Program-made: the position numbers and the translations under genes
Notes under the pieces: generated by a model
What the model saw: the letters and a program-made list of their open reading frames with translations, nothing else
Told to the model about the DNA's origin: nothing
Database searches by the model: none
Assembly: GCF_001298445.1 (NCBI RefSeq)
Contig: NZ_CP012036.1
Coordinates: 5,301,690 to 5,365,689, forward strand
Direction of reading: 5' to 3'
DNA from: Nostoc piscinale CENA21
GTDB lineage: Bacteria > Cyanobacteriota > Cyanobacteriia > Cyanobacteriales > Nostocaceae
DNA: 64,000 bases
Shown here: positions 17,364 to 26,190 of the stretch, in pieces
How the letters are laid out: each line of letters begins with the position of its first letter
Numbering within the stretch: position 1 is the first letter of the stretch

Positions 17364-17699
17364 ATGAGCGAACAAGCTGTTGAGACTCCAGCGTTAGACC
17401 GCTATGAGTGTCGCGCCTGCGGTTATGTTTATGAACCTGAGAAGGGAGATGATAAGCATGATATCCCTTCTGGGACACTGTTTACCGACTTGCCTGTAAA
17501 CTGGCGCTGTCCAGTTTGTAGTGCCAAGAAAACTGCTTTTACTAACATTGGCCCGGCTGGTACAGCATCCGGTTTTAAAGAAAATCTTGGCTTTGGTTTG
17601 GGTGTCAACAAGCTGACTCCAGGGCAGAAGAATATCTTAATTTTTGGGGCTTTAGCTCTGGCTTTCTTGTTCTTTATCAGTCTTTACGGCTTACAATAA
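17364..17699 (+). CDS. rubA: Membrane-anchored rubredoxin, photosystem assembly
   Basis: From ATG 17364 the protein has 111 residues; the frame is open further upstream, but MSEQAVETPALDRYECRACG is the normal start. The rubredoxin domain has both iron-binding pairs, CRACGYVYEPEKGD and WRCPVCSAKK. A single C-terminal helix (about 91-109, NILIFGALALAFLFFISLYG) anchors it in the thylakoid membrane. RubA is needed for photosystem II assembly in Synechocystis and for photosystem I in other work. It stands directly before ycf48 and psbEFLJ, the gene order known in cyanobacteria, which supports the assembly role. Confidence 0.95.
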   Translation: MSEQAVETPALDRYECRACGYVYEPEKGDDKHDIPSGTLFTDLPVNWRCPVCSAKKTAFTNIGPAGTASGFKENLGFGLGVNKLTPGQKNILIFGALALAFLFFISLYGLQ

Positions 17700-17789
17700 G
17701 ACCCGCTATCTTGCTTTACCGATTCTAGAGAGCGATCGCATCTCTTAAGGTAAAACTTAAACGAATTTAGAAAACACTAAGAAATACTG

Positions 17790-18812
17790 ATGCAATCCAT
17801 TGTGAAAAGTTGGCAACGCATAATTGCCTGTTTGATAGTAGTTGTTTTGTGTATAGGTTGTAGCAAAGTGCCTTCTACTAGCTTCAACCCTTGGGAAATT
17901 ATTACTGTGCCAACCAACGAGAAGTTGCTAGATATTGCTTTTACTCAAGATTCTCAACATGGTTTTTTAGTAGGAAGCAACTCTACCCTATTAGAAACCC
18001 AAGACGGTGGGAAAAAGTGGCAACCCTTGTCCTTAGCACTGGATGATTCTCGATATCGCTTTGATTCTGTCAGTTTTTCTGGCAAAGAAGGTTGGATAGT
18101 CGGCGAACCTTCCCTATTACTGCATACCACCGATGAAGGTCGTTCTTGGTCACGTATTCCTTTGAGCGAAAAGTTACCCGGTAATCCCATTTCTGTTCAT
18201 GCGTTGGGAAGCAACTCAGCAGAAATGGCTACAGATGTGGGCGCAATTTACAAAACTACTGATGGTGGTAAAAATTGGAAAGCCCAAGTCGAAGCTGCTG
18301 TTGGTGTGGTACGGAATATGCAGCGTTCTGCTGATGGTAAATATGTCGCAGTTTCGGCTAAGGGTAGCTTTTACTCGACTTGGGAACCAGGACAAAATGC
18401 TTGGGTTCCTCATAACCGCAACAGTTCGCGCCGTGTGGAAAACATGGGTTTCAATGAAAACGGCCAATTGTGGTTATTAGCCAGAGGTGGTTTAGTGCAG
18501 TTTAGTGAACCCAATAACACCGAAGAATGGCAAGAAGCTTTATATCCAGAGTTGTCCACCAGTTGGGGTTTACTGGATTTGGCTTATCGCACGCCCGAAG
18601 AATTATGGATAGGCGGTGGTAGCGGTAACTTGCTGCGGAGTATTGATGGTGGTAAAACCTGGGAAAAAGACCGTGAGGTGGAACAGGTAGCCGCTAATCT
18701 ATATAAGATAGTCTTTCTCACTCCCGACCAAGGATTTATCATTGGCGATCGCGGTGTATTGCTGAAATATAACGCTGGGGCTGAAAAAACTGCGTCAGAA
18801 AAAGCAGCTTAG
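17790..18812 (+). CDS. ycf48: Photosystem II assembly factor Ycf48 (HCF136)
   Basis: This 340-residue protein has a lipoprotein signal (LIVVVLCIGCSKVPS, Cys at about 27), so it is probably lipidated on the lumenal side. The rest is a seven-bladed propeller with repeated BNR-like turns such as LLETQDGGKKWQPL, LLHTTDEGRSWSRI, IYKTTDGGKNWKAQ and LLRSIDGGKTWEKD. Ycf48 binds newly made D1 and helps form the reaction-centre complex. It lies between rubA and psbEFLJ with spacers of about 90 and 120 nt, so the cluster may be co-expressed. Confidence 0.96.
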   Translation: MQSIVKSWQRIIACLIVVVLCIGCSKVPSTSFNPWEIITVPTNEKLLDIAFTQDSQHGFLVGSNSTLLETQDGGKKWQPLSLALDDSRYRFDSVSFSGKEGWIVGEPSLLLHTTDEGRSWSRIPLSEKLPGNPISVHALGSNSAEMATDVGAIYKTTDGGKNWKAQVEAAVGVVRNMQRSADGKYVAVSAKGSFYSTWEPGQNAWVPHNRNSSRRVENMGFNENGQLWLLARGGLVQFSEPNNTEEWQEALYPELSTSWGLLDLAYRTPEELWIGGGSGNLLRSIDGGKTWEKDREVEQVAANLYKIVFLTPDQGFIIGDRGVLLKYNAGAEKTASEKAA

Positions 18813-18932
18813 ACATAACCGAAGTTTAAGTGTTAATTCTGATTTATGAGAACAGCGTTGCAAGTTGTAACTCTTTCTAAACTTTGTAGGATAATAAACT
18901 CAATAACAGTCTTTGTGAAGGTAGGGATCTAA

Positions 18933-19181
18933 ATGTCAGGTACCACTGGAGAACGTCCGTTTTCGGACATTATTACCAGCATTCGTTACTGGGTAATTCA
19001 CAGCATCACCATCCCAGCATTATTTATTGCAGGTTGGCTATTTGTTAGCACCGGGCTGGCTTATGATGTATTTGGCACACCTCGCCCTAACGAGTATTAC
19101 ACACAAACACGGCAGGAATTGCCAATTGTGAATAACCGTTATGAAGCCAAGAAACAAGTTGAAAAATTTATTGGAAAGTAG
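18933..19181 (+). CDS. psbE: Cytochrome b559 subunit alpha
   Basis: This 82-residue subunit of photosystem II has one transmembrane helix and the haem-ligating His in IRYWVIHSITIPALFIAGWLFV. The C-terminal part faces the lumen and contains the usual DVFGTPRPNEYYTQTRQELP. A ribosome site (gaaggtaggg) precedes the ATG. It is the first gene of psbEFLJ; psbF starts 9 nt after its stop. Confidence 0.99.
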   Translation: MSGTTGERPFSDIITSIRYWVIHSITIPALFIAGWLFVSTGLAYDVFGTPRPNEYYTQTRQELPIVNNRYEAKKQVEKFIGK

Positions 19182-19190
19182 TTTGAAATC

Positions 19191-19328
19191 ATGACTAGCG
19201 GAAATAACATCAATCAACCAGTTACCTATCCAATTTTTACAGTTAGATGGCTGGCAGTTCATACCTTGGGTGTGCCAACCGTGTTTTTCTTGGGCGCGAT
19301 CGCCGCAATGCAATTTATTCAACGCTAG
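19191..19328 (+). CDS. psbF: Cytochrome b559 subunit beta
   Basis: This 45-residue protein starts with MTSGNNINQP and has a single helix with the haem His in FTVRWLAVHTLGVPTVFFLGA. It pairs with PsbE to bind one b-type haem near the reaction centre. Too short for most gene finders, but start, stop, spacing (9 nt after psbE, 9 nt before psbL) and sequence are unambiguous. Confidence 0.99.
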   Translation: MTSGNNINQPVTYPIFTVRWLAVHTLGVPTVFFLGAIAAMQFIQR

Positions 19329-19337
19329 GAGCAAATC

Positions 19338-19457
19338 ATGGAAAGAACGCCCAATCCCAATAACCAACCGGTTGAACTTAACCGTACTTCTTTATACCTG
19401 GGATTGTTACTGATTTTTGTTCTAGGTATTCTCTTTTCCAGTTACTTCTTTAACTAA
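19338..19457 (+). CDS. psbL: Photosystem II protein L
   Basis: This 39-residue one-helix protein begins MERTPNPNNQPVELNRTSLY and ends SSYFFN. PsbL lies at the dimer interface of photosystem II and influences electron transfer at QA. It is the third gene of psbEFLJ, with a ribosome site (taggagc) overlapping the psbF stop region. Confidence 0.99.
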   Translation: MERTPNPNNQPVELNRTSLYLGLLLIFVLGILFSSYFFN

Positions 19458-19530
19458 CTGGAACTGTTTTTGGGAAAATTTGTTTATCTAAAATCTGTGT
19501 TGATTTGTTGTTAAGGGAGGAGGAAAATCT

Positions 19531-19653
19531 GTGTCTGCTGGAACTGGAAGAATTCCCCTGTGGGTTGTCGCTACAATCGCAGGTTTAGGCGTAATTACTG
19601 TTGTAGGTATCTTCTTCTATGGAGCCTACGCTGGTATTGGTTCTTCACTATAA
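19531..19653 (+). CDS. psbJ: Photosystem II protein J
   Basis: This 40-residue one-helix protein begins MSAGTGRIPLWVV and ends GAYAGIGSSL. It starts with GTG at 19531, supported by a strong gggaggagg site 9 nt upstream. PsbJ is needed for efficient forward electron flow and assembly of the complex. It is the last gene of psbEFLJ. Confidence 0.98.
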   Translation: MSAGTGRIPLWVVATIAGLGVITVVGIFFYGAYAGIGSSL

Positions 19654-19676
19654 AAGTGGTTTGAACCTCATAATAT

Positions 19677-19716
19677 AGTAGGAGGCAGAAGGCAGGAGGC
19701 AGAAGGCAGGAGGTAA
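19677..19716. repeat. STRR heptamer repeat (ggcagga/ggcagaa)
   Basis: About five heptamer-like units of ggcagga or ggcagaa follow psbJ. The same family occurs near 49160, 51195, 53458 and 54660 in this window. Such arrays are typical of filamentous cyanobacterial genomes and show no coding sense here. Confidence 0.75.
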
Positions 19717-19827
19717 AAATTTTATTATTCCTAATGTTAAAGCTTCCAAAATTTCCTAACATATCTGACTACCGCTATATATCCACTGAATTTTCTAGCA
19801 CTTACTTGTTTAGAAAATAGTACAAGA

Positions 19828-19861
19828 AAACCGCCTGTCTCCTAGAGACAGGCGGTATTTT
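19828..19861. terminator. Bidirectional Rho-independent terminator between psbJ and psaI
   Basis: A perfect hairpin has arms ACCGCCTGTCTC and GAGACAGGCGGT around the loop CTA. It is flanked by A-rich sequence on the left and TTTT on the right, so it can end psbEFLJ transcripts on the plus strand and psaI transcripts on the minus strand. Confidence 0.87.
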
Positions 19862-19957
19862 AAGCATTAATTGATTGCACAATCTGGTGAATTGTCAATA
19901 AGTAATAATTAATTGGTAAAAATTTTAGTAGCCAATTAATTATTACTAAATACCTAT

Positions 19958-20101
19958 TTAGGCAATGTCATCACGCTCAATGTATAACATCAGAAACGAG
20001 AATGTTGCTATTGGTAGAACCCAACCAATAATAGGTACAAAGATAGGAGACAAGTAAGATGCAGAATAAGCCAAAATGTGGGGGAATAGTTCAGTGGACA
20101 T
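19958..20101 (-). CDS. psaI: Photosystem I reaction centre subunit VIII
   Basis: The 47-residue product reads MSTELFPHILAYSASYLSPI, then FVPIIGWVLPIATFSFLMLYIERDDIA, the typical one-helix PsaI protein with the conserved ASYLSPIFVP and YIE motifs. PsaI stabilises PsaL and trimer or tetramer formation of photosystem I. It is convergent with psbEFLJ and shares the hairpin at 19828-19861. It is short but matches the family in length and motif. Confidence 0.92.
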   Translation of the reverse strand: MSTELFPHILAYSASYLSPIFVPIIGWVLPIATFSFLMLYIERDDIA

Positions 20102-20210
20102 GGTAAAGGTTCCTGTTAAATCACACTACAATTCAAAATGAGCTTACTGCAAATTCAGTCAGATTTTTTAAATTCTAAAGATTTTTAACACAGTTATGTA
20201 AAGCTGATGT

Positions 20211-23200
20211 TTACAAACCCAACAACTCATCTAACTGATAATTTGGTAAATCTGGTGGAATTACAGTCCTGATAGCCGAGGCTTTGTGACTTTCTTGTTG
20301 AGTAGATGGATTAAAGGCGATCGCTTCTAAACGAATTTCCACACAGCCAAAGGGAATATTGATCTGAGTCATCACCTCTACACCACCCAAGGCTTTAGGT
20401 AGCAAATCTTTTAACACATGAGGGCCATCCAATAAACCACGAGTTTGGCAATCCTCAATCCATAATTTCACCACCACTGGCGCAGGAACTTCTGGTAGTT
20501 CTACACGCACACGAACCGACTGACCAGCAATCAGTTCACCTGCGGGTATATGTAATTGCGGAATAGGTAAAGGCTCCAGCTTTTCTCCATCTAAGGGGAA
20601 TGACGATACAGCAGGGATTGACTGCTGTGGTTGCTCGACAGAATATTCTTCGATAGGTTCACTATCAGTATCATCAACAACAATCTCTTGCGCTAACCAA
20701 GCTCTGGGTATTTTAATCTTTTGATTTAAAGGTAACTCCGTTAATGGCAATGAAGAGTTAGATTCCTCTTGTGTAATGTTTTCTGTTTCCACATCCGCCG
20801 AGATATTTAGCTCCTCAGATTCTGCCGTAATTATGCTGTTCTCTGTATTTTCCTCAAATTCAGATTCGGCTATAGTTACGTCCGGCTCCGTAATTTCCTC
20901 AACTTCCGAAAAGTTCAAACTACTCTCGACTTCTACATTAGTCTCAGATTCACTATCAAGAGTTGCTAACTCTGTATCAACATCAAAATTTGGTATTGGT
21001 AAATCAGGCTCTATGAAATCCTCGTCCACAGGAACAGGCTCTAAAACTTCCGTGTTACGACGTTGCTTTGGTAAAGGCGGAAGTTCAGGTACAACATAGC
21101 CTTGACTCTGCATCCACTTTCTAATCAATGGCGAGGAATAAGGATTAACTTCTGCCATCAATTCTGAGTTGAAAGGAGTAGCTGGTTCTAAGATGGAGTC
21201 ATCACTAAATTCCAAGCTTGGTGTCACAGGCATTTCCAGCATCGACACAGCAAATAACTCAGAACTAGCTGGCGTGAATTTTTCCACCACAGAATCATCT
21301 ACATCTGGGTTCTCTGGCTCAGAATTGCTTGCTGTTAACGTTTCAGCTAGGGAATCATCTAAATCTAGGTTTTCCAGTTCCGAAGAATCGGTTGAAGTTA
21401 AGGTTTCGACTACGGAATTATCTAAATCAAGATTTTCCTGTTCCGAAACTGGGGAAGCCAAGGTTTCCAGCACAGCATTATTTGTCTCTGGGTTTTCAAT
21501 TTCTGGCTCAACTACCAGTGACTCTTCAATTAGCGGAGGATCAGAAATATCTTCTAAATCTGTTGTCTCAGTCGGTGCAGTGTTCCGACGTTTGAGATAA
21601 GGAAAGACATTCCCCGCCATCCACCCTGGACGACTTTTAATTTCTAGCTGTTCTAAGTTGATGGGTGCTAAAGGAATGGGAGGCGTATGATCTTGTAGAT
21701 CAACTTCTGACGGAACCTCTGTTAACTGATCATTAATTGCGATCGCACTTGTTTGATTTTCTGGTAACTTCGGCAATTGAGGAGATCGCCAATCTCCTGA
21801 TTTTTTCAGCGACAACAAATTAATTTGCGGCGGTAAAGGCTGGCTGGGTGATGACAGAATAGTTTGCGGTTGTGTAGAAGTAGTTTTAACTAGGTTAAAC
21901 AGTTCTAAACCCAAGCTTACTGATGTTTCTGGCTCTTGACTTGGTAGAGAAACTGCTAAAGTACTAGAGTTATCAAACAAGTTCTGCTGATAAGATTTCG
22001 CCACTGTAGCGATCGCTAATAATTCTGATACATCCGCCGTAATTGTAAAAGAACTATTAGCTAACAATGTGACATCATCAAAATCACTGATTGCGCCATA
22101 TAAACTGAGTTCACCCAAAAGCAGCTTAGATTCACAATCAATAGGAATATTAATAGCAGAGTTAATTGCAAAAGGCAGTACATTATCTGCTAAAGGTTGC
22201 CTTACCTGAGCCAACACTTCCGAACTTAAAGGTGAGCGTAGCTCAATTTTGGCTTCTAGTGCATAAAAAGTAGTCGGATACTGTGGCTCATCTTCTAGAT
22301 CAGGCTGTGTTTGTAACTCCACATTGGCATTAATGCTGAGTCCTTGTCCCCATCGCGCCACATAGTTGTCTTGTTCTAAAGTCAGCTTGAGTGGTGGTAA
22401 TGGTTGTATTGTTTCCACCTCTTCTAGCTGCTCATCCTCTAACAACAAAGTAGGTAAAGCTTGATCTATTAAACTTTGTAATATTTGTTCTGCTGTTTCA
22501 CCTTTCAGCCATACCGGACTTACAGGTTGATCAATAATGCCATCTTCTGATTTTTCTCCAGAAAATTGAGCAATAACCAAGCTACCATCAGGGATTGCTG
22601 CTGGAGTTTCCCCAACAGCCGATTCACTCACAACTAAGTCAGAGGTCGAAATTTCTTCTGTGGTGACTGACAAAGTGTCATCGCTTGTAGGTAAAGTTTC
22701 TTGTACAGACACTTCACTTACCTGCGAATTATGGTCAGGGATTTCCTCTGTGGTTTCGGATAAAGTGCGATCGCTAACAGGTAAAGTTTCTTGTACTAAA
22801 GAGTTATCATCAGAAATTTCATCTGTGGTTTCGGATAAAGTGCGATCGCTTACAGGTAAAGTTTCTTGTACCAAAGAGTCATCATCAGAAATTTCATCTG
22901 TGGGGACAGTTTCTTGTACCGAAACTGCACTTACATGCAAGTCATCATCAGAAATTTCATCTGTGGTTTCGGATAAAGTGCGATCGCTTACAGGTAAAGT
23001 TATTTCTCCTGACACTTCACTAACAACCAAGTGATGATCAGGAATTTCCTCAGTAGTGACAGCAAATGTTTCATCATTTGTAGATAAAGTTTCCGCCGCC
23101 AGTTCGTTGTTTAGGGAGTTGCTATCAGGAATTTCTGCTGCGGTGACTGATAAAGTGCGATCGCTCGTATCTAAAGTTGCTTCTACAGGCAATTCCTCTA

Positions 23201-23807
23201 AATTACTCTCAGAGACTGTTTCTGCCGTTGTAGCGATAGCATTGTCACTAGCAATTGACGCAATTTCCGCCGAAAGTTCGTTAGTCACTAAGTCGCTATC
23301 TGTCTTAACTTCTGCGGACGAAGAAATTAACTGATTACCAGCATTGATATCAACCTGATGAATATTAGGAGCATCCGGTAATGGAATTATGAAAAAGTCA
23401 AGAGAATTTGACTCTAAATTCCCACCACCAGGTAATTTATTTACTTCAACCTCTGCCTGTTGAGACAAAACTTGTAGATAAACACTTTCTTGCCAAGATT
23501 TACCAAAAATATCTGACATTAAATCGCCAGAACAGCGTAATTCCCATAGTCCTGGCTTAAGCAGCGTAAAGGGAATCACCGCCATTAAACCTTCTGAATT
23601 AGTGCGCCGCGATAACTTTTGAATTCGCCGTTTTGGGGGAACTTCCTGAGTTGTAGAGTGAGTTACCCGTACTTCCACATCTGTATTTGGCAGGTTAGAA
23701 CGAGCTAAAACTCTGTACCGACCTTCCATGATTTGTATATTTGGCGATTCTAAAGTGTGCCAAGAGCGATCGCCCTGTTTCTGGATGAGAAATTGCCAGT
23801 GTTCCAT
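20211..23807 (-). CDS. Large acidic repeat protein of unknown function, cyanobacterial
   Basis: This 1198-residue protein has ordered ends and a long low-complexity middle. Residues 1-118 (MEHWQFLIQKQGDRSWHTLE to WQESVYLQVLSQQ) look like a beta-rich domain and contain basic RRIQKLSRRT. Residues about 190-390 hold tandem repeats of LPVSDRTLSETTDEISDDN type. About 770-860 holds a second set (ENLDLDDSLAETLT type). The last 110 residues (IPQLHIPAGELIAGQSVRVRVELPE onward) are again beta-rich. There is no signal peptide or membrane helix. The repeats are rich in Ser, Thr, Asp and Glu and are encoded by DNA repeats with HIP1 sites. It lies downstream of psaI on the same strand, but nothing shows a photosynthetic role. 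I do not recognise a function. Confidence 0.8.
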   Translation of the reverse strand: MEHWQFLIQKQGDRSWHTLESPNIQIMEGRYRVLARSNLPNTDVEVRVTHSTTQEVPPKRRIQKLSRRTNSEGLMAVIPFTLLKPGLWELRCSGDLMSDIFGKSWQESVYLQVLSQQAEVEVNKLPGGGNLESNSLDFFIIPLPDAPNIHQVDINAGNQLISSSAEVKTDSDLVTNELSAEIASIASDNAIATTAETVSESNLEELPVEATLDTSDRTLSVTAAEIPDSNSLNNELAAETLSTNDETFAVTTEEIPDHHLVVSEVSGEITLPVSDRTLSETTDEISDDDLHVSAVSVQETVPTDEISDDDSLVQETLPVSDRTLSETTDEISDDNSLVQETLPVSDRTLSETTEEIPDHNSQVSEVSVQETLPTSDDTLSVTTEEISTSDLVVSESAVGETPAAIPDGSLVIAQFSGEKSEDGIIDQPVSPVWLKGETAEQILQSLIDQALPTLLLEDEQLEEVETIQPLPPLKLTLEQDNYVARWGQGLSINANVELQTQPDLEDEPQYPTTFYALEAKIELRSPLSSEVLAQVRQPLADNVLPFAINSAINIPIDCESKLLLGELSLYGAISDFDDVTLLANSSFTITADVSELLAIATVAKSYQQNLFDNSSTLAVSLPSQEPETSVSLGLELFNLVKTTSTQPQTILSSPSQPLPPQINLLSLKKSGDWRSPQLPKLPENQTSAIAINDQLTEVPSEVDLQDHTPPIPLAPINLEQLEIKSRPGWMAGNVFPYLKRRNTAPTETTDLEDISDPPLIEESLVVEPEIENPETNNAVLETLASPVSEQENLDLDNSVVETLTSTDSSELENLDLDDSLAETLTASNSEPENPDVDDSVVEKFTPASSELFAVSMLEMPVTPSLEFSDDSILEPATPFNSELMAEVNPYSSPLIRKWMQSQGYVVPELPPLPKQRRNTEVLEPVPVDEDFIEPDLPIPNFDVDTELATLDSESETNVEVESSLNFSEVEEITEPDVTIAESEFEENTENSIITAESEELNISADVETENITQEESNSSLPLTELPLNQKIKIPRAWLAQEIVVDDTDSEPIEEYSVEQPQQSIPAVSSFPLDGEKLEPLPIPQLHIPAGELIAGQSVRVRVELPEVPAPVVVKLWIEDCQTRGLLDGPHVLKDLLPKALGGVEVMTQINIPFGCVEIRLEAIAFNPSTQQESHKASAIRTVIPPDLPNYQLDELLGL
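22640..23240. repeat. Degenerate tandem DNA repeat inside the 1198-residue gene
   Basis: Copies of gataaagtgcgatcgct followed by acaggtaaagtttcttgta and tcagaaatttcatctgtggt recur with irregular spacing, all keeping the reading frame. They encode the SDRTLSETTDEISDD repeats. Unit number probably varies between strains. Confidence 0.7.
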
Positions 23808-24122
23808 TTTGAGTGATGCCCAGACCGAAGAGCAGCTGAGTAATATTTTGCATTACTTTGCTTGCAAGTTTACCTCAGCAATTTATAATTGCATCACTTA
23901 ATATCATGTTTTGAGCTAAACACTAACATTTTTTTATCAATCGGCACATATCACAACAGATCAAACGCCAATAGTCAGCAAGAAACCAGATAGTATCCAA
24001 ATAATTAAACAGGGTCAAGACAAACTGTACCCAATCACTACAAACTTGATGGGATAGATTGACTTCACCCAGCTAATTAAAATTTATTGATATAATTAAG
24101 CAATTTACGGAAATTTCAGCCG
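23808..24122. other. Intergenic region upstream of the 1198-residue gene
   Basis: 315 nt, AT-rich, with no gene and no clear repeat. It should contain the promoter of the 1198-residue gene. Confidence 0.5.
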
Positions 24123-24368
24123 TCAAACTCCATAAAGGCTGTGATAGTAAGCCAAAATTTGCTGCACACGTTGTCGGCTTGCAGGACGAGAATTAGGCGA
24201 CCAAGATATCCACAAACCATCAATTTGACTTTGGTTGTAATCAAATTGTTGAGATGACTGGGGAATTAAACCCGCCTCAACTCCTTCAACTTGACGTAAA
24301 TGAGCAGCTATCTCTCGATAGACAGCTAGAGGTAAACCAGCAAATTCAAATTTTTCTTGAGTATCCAT
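24123..24368 (-). CDS. Small conserved cyanobacterial protein, unknown function
   Basis: The 81-residue product begins MDTQEKFEFAGLPLAVYREIAAHLRQVEGVEAGL and ends with SRQRVQQILAYYHSLYGV. It has no signal peptide or membrane segment and looks like a compact alpha/beta protein. Its ATG follows the stop of the PilP-like lipoprotein gene by 2 nt, so the two are surely cotranscribed and may act together. I do not recognise the fold. Confidence 0.75.
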   Translation of the reverse strand: MDTQEKFEFAGLPLAVYREIAAHLRQVEGVEAGLIPQSSQQFDYNQSQIDGLWISWSPNSRPASRQRVQQILAYYHSLYGV

Positions 24369-24370
24369 CC

Positions 24371-25249
24371 TTAAGATGCTCCAACAGCATTTAGATTTTG
24401 GGTTGGTAGAGTTGATGAAATTGCATTGCCATGAGCAGCCGATGTGACTGATGGTGTTGAGTTAGTCGGGGCTTCTCCTACCATTCTGGCAACTTCAATA
24501 CCGTATTGTTCCAGAATCACGATCGGATTTGAACCCTGATTCATTTCAATGCGTTTGATCAACAGACCATTTGCTAATCGCTGTCCCGCTTGTACATAGC
24601 GGCTAGAAGGCTCATTGGGAATTTGAATTATAGCTTGGGGTTCTCTACCAATCAAAACCACACCAGTCACCACCACTGCTTTAGCTAAATCTGGTTGGGG
24701 TGTAGAAGGTAATACAGAACCAAAAGGGTTGCTGGGAACAACCTGCGGCAAAACCTTGGGCAGAATAGTGGTAGTTCCTGCCAATGCAATAGAAGTTTTT
24801 TTCGTACTAGCACTGTTGATTGGCACTTTGCGATTTTTGACAATAGCTACCGATAAAGGAGGTAAGCGGGGAATTTGCTTGGCGTTAGGATTTTTGCCAA
24901 CTTCAGCACTAGATGGGGTAACAATCTGGGCAAATGGATCTGGTCTTCCTTTAGTTACTAAATCTATCCTGGTTTTACCATCAGTGGGTTGAATCAATGT
25001 AGGAGGGGTAAAAGCAACGTTAGTGACCTTTTTTGTGGACACTACAGGGTTATTAAATGATTGAACCGCCTGGGTGACTGGTGGTGCTTTAGCAGGTGGC
25101 GCTACGGCGGGTGGTACTGGTGGTGCTGGTGTTCCTGGAGCCTCTGGAGTCGGTGCAGGAGTACTAGCTTGTGGTGTGCTTTCTGATGCACATCCAGCGA
25201 TCGCCAAAGTTAGAATAGTTGCAATTGCAATTTTTGATTTTCTGCCCAT
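24371..25249 (-). CDS. Pro-rich lipoprotein with a PilP-like C-terminal region
   Basis: The 292-residue product has a lipoprotein signal (ILTLAIAGCAS, Cys at about 20), then a Pro/Ala-rich linker (residues 28-60). A segment RPDPFAQIV follows, and the C-terminal region VVVTGVVLIGREPQAIIQIPNEPSSRYVQAGQRL ... GIEVARMVG resembles PilP/GspC-type proteins, which link inner-membrane and outer-membrane parts of type IV pili. That likeness rests on the pattern DPF, GVV, ...VQAGQ, I..., and is not certain. The small gene downstream is coupled to it. SigF, which in Synechocystis controls pilus genes, lies just upstream. Confidence 0.55.
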   Translation of the reverse strand: MGRKSKIAIATILTLAIAGCASESTPQASTPAPTPEAPGTPAPPVPPAVAPPAKAPPVTQAVQSFNNPVVSTKKVTNVAFTPPTLIQPTDGKTRIDLVTKGRPDPFAQIVTPSSAEVGKNPNAKQIPRLPPLSVAIVKNRKVPINSASTKKTSIALAGTTTILPKVLPQVVPSNPFGSVLPSTPQPDLAKAVVVTGVVLIGREPQAIIQIPNEPSSRYVQAGQRLANGLLIKRIEMNQGSNPIVILEQYGIEVARMVGEAPTNSTPSVTSAAHGNAISSTLPTQNLNAVGAS

Positions 25250-25413
25250 TGGCTGTTCTCATAAAGCTATAGGAAAATTTGTTTGTGGAAATTAACTAAG
25301 CCTGTATTTATTTCAGACAAAGTATTTCCCATTTACAACCTAAATTATTAAATTTTAAGGGTTGGTTTATATATAATTAAACCAGTACAAATACGGTTTT
25401 ATTTTGCTGAATA

Positions 25414-26190
25414 TCAATCGTCTGCTGTACACATCAGATGTTTTAATAAATCCAACCCTTTTTTAACTCTCCGAGAAACCGTCACAACACTAATACCCAA
25501 GTGTTCTGCTACTTGTTTTTGTGTCAAATCCTGTAAAAAGACACATTCTAAAACTTCTCTAGTACACTTTTCGAGTTGAAACAACGCTTGTTGTAAACGC
25601 AGTTGGTCTTCTTGAGCCAGTTGAAAGCTGCGGTAATGAGGATCAGGAACTAATTCCCCTAAACTAGTCGCGCCTTCTTCTGAGTCTTGAACTGGCACAT
25701 CTAAGCTGAGAGGAGCGCGATTAATCCACGCTAATTTGATTTCTTGCCACTCACTCAGAGTAATCTCCAATGCTGCTGCTAATTCAGAGTCTGTAGGTTG
25801 CCGATTATATTTTTCTCGTAAAGAACGAGAAACACCAATTGCTTGCTGTTGTATTGCTAAATAGCGTCTGGGAATTCTCACTGTCACGCCTTTATCCCGC
25901 AGATAGTGTTGAATTTCACCACGAATATAGGGAATGGCAAAGGAACTAAAAGCATGACCCTTAGAAATATCAAATCTTTCAATAGCTCGAATTAAACCTA
26001 AACAACCAACCTGGAGTAAGTCATCATAGCTTTCACGACATTGATTAATCCAGTAATGAGCTTCTTTTCTTACCAGTCCAAAATTGAGTTTTACCAGTTG
26101 ATTGCGAATATTTTCTGAGCGAGATTGCTTATATTCTCTCAACAACTGCCAAATTTCATGCTTCAGTTCATTGGTGGCTGTGGTAGGCAT
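25414..26190 (-). CDS. sigF: RNA polymerase sigma factor SigF (group 3)
   Basis: From ATG 26190 the protein has 258 residues; a longer frame to 26262 has an unlikely N-terminus. Region 2 is visible as LVRKEAHYWINQCRESYDDLLQVGCLGLIRAIERFDISKG and FSSFAIPYIRGEIQHYLRDKG, region 3 as the segment with RQPTDSELAAALEI, and region 4 as REVLECVFLQDLTQKQVAEHLGISVVTVSRRVKKGLDLL (helix-turn-helix). It lacks region 1 and belongs to the SigB/SigF-like group 3. In Synechocystis SigF is needed for pili, motility and exopolysaccharide. Here it sits next to a PilP-like lipoprotein gene and psbO. Confidence 0.9.
   Translation of the reverse strand: MPTTATNELKHEIWQLLREYKQSRSENIRNQLVKLNFGLVRKEAHYWINQCRESYDDLLQVGCLGLIRAIERFDISKGHAFSSFAIPYIRGEIQHYLRDKGVTVRIPRRYLAIQQQAIGVSRSLREKYNRQPTDSELAAALEITLSEWQEIKLAWINRAPLSLDVPVQDSEEGATSLGELVPDPHYRSFQLAQEDQLRLQQALFQLEKCTREVLECVFLQDLTQKQVAEHLGISVVTVSRRVKKGLDLLKHLMCTADD

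Noticed and set aside
19677..19716. Heptamer array as a promoter or operator of psaI
   Set aside because: The same family occurs at many unrelated places, so a specific regulatory role is not supported.
22660..23034. Plus-strand open frame opposite the acidic repeat gene
   Set aside because: It is a shadow of the repeats on the minus strand, where domains and composition support the real gene.
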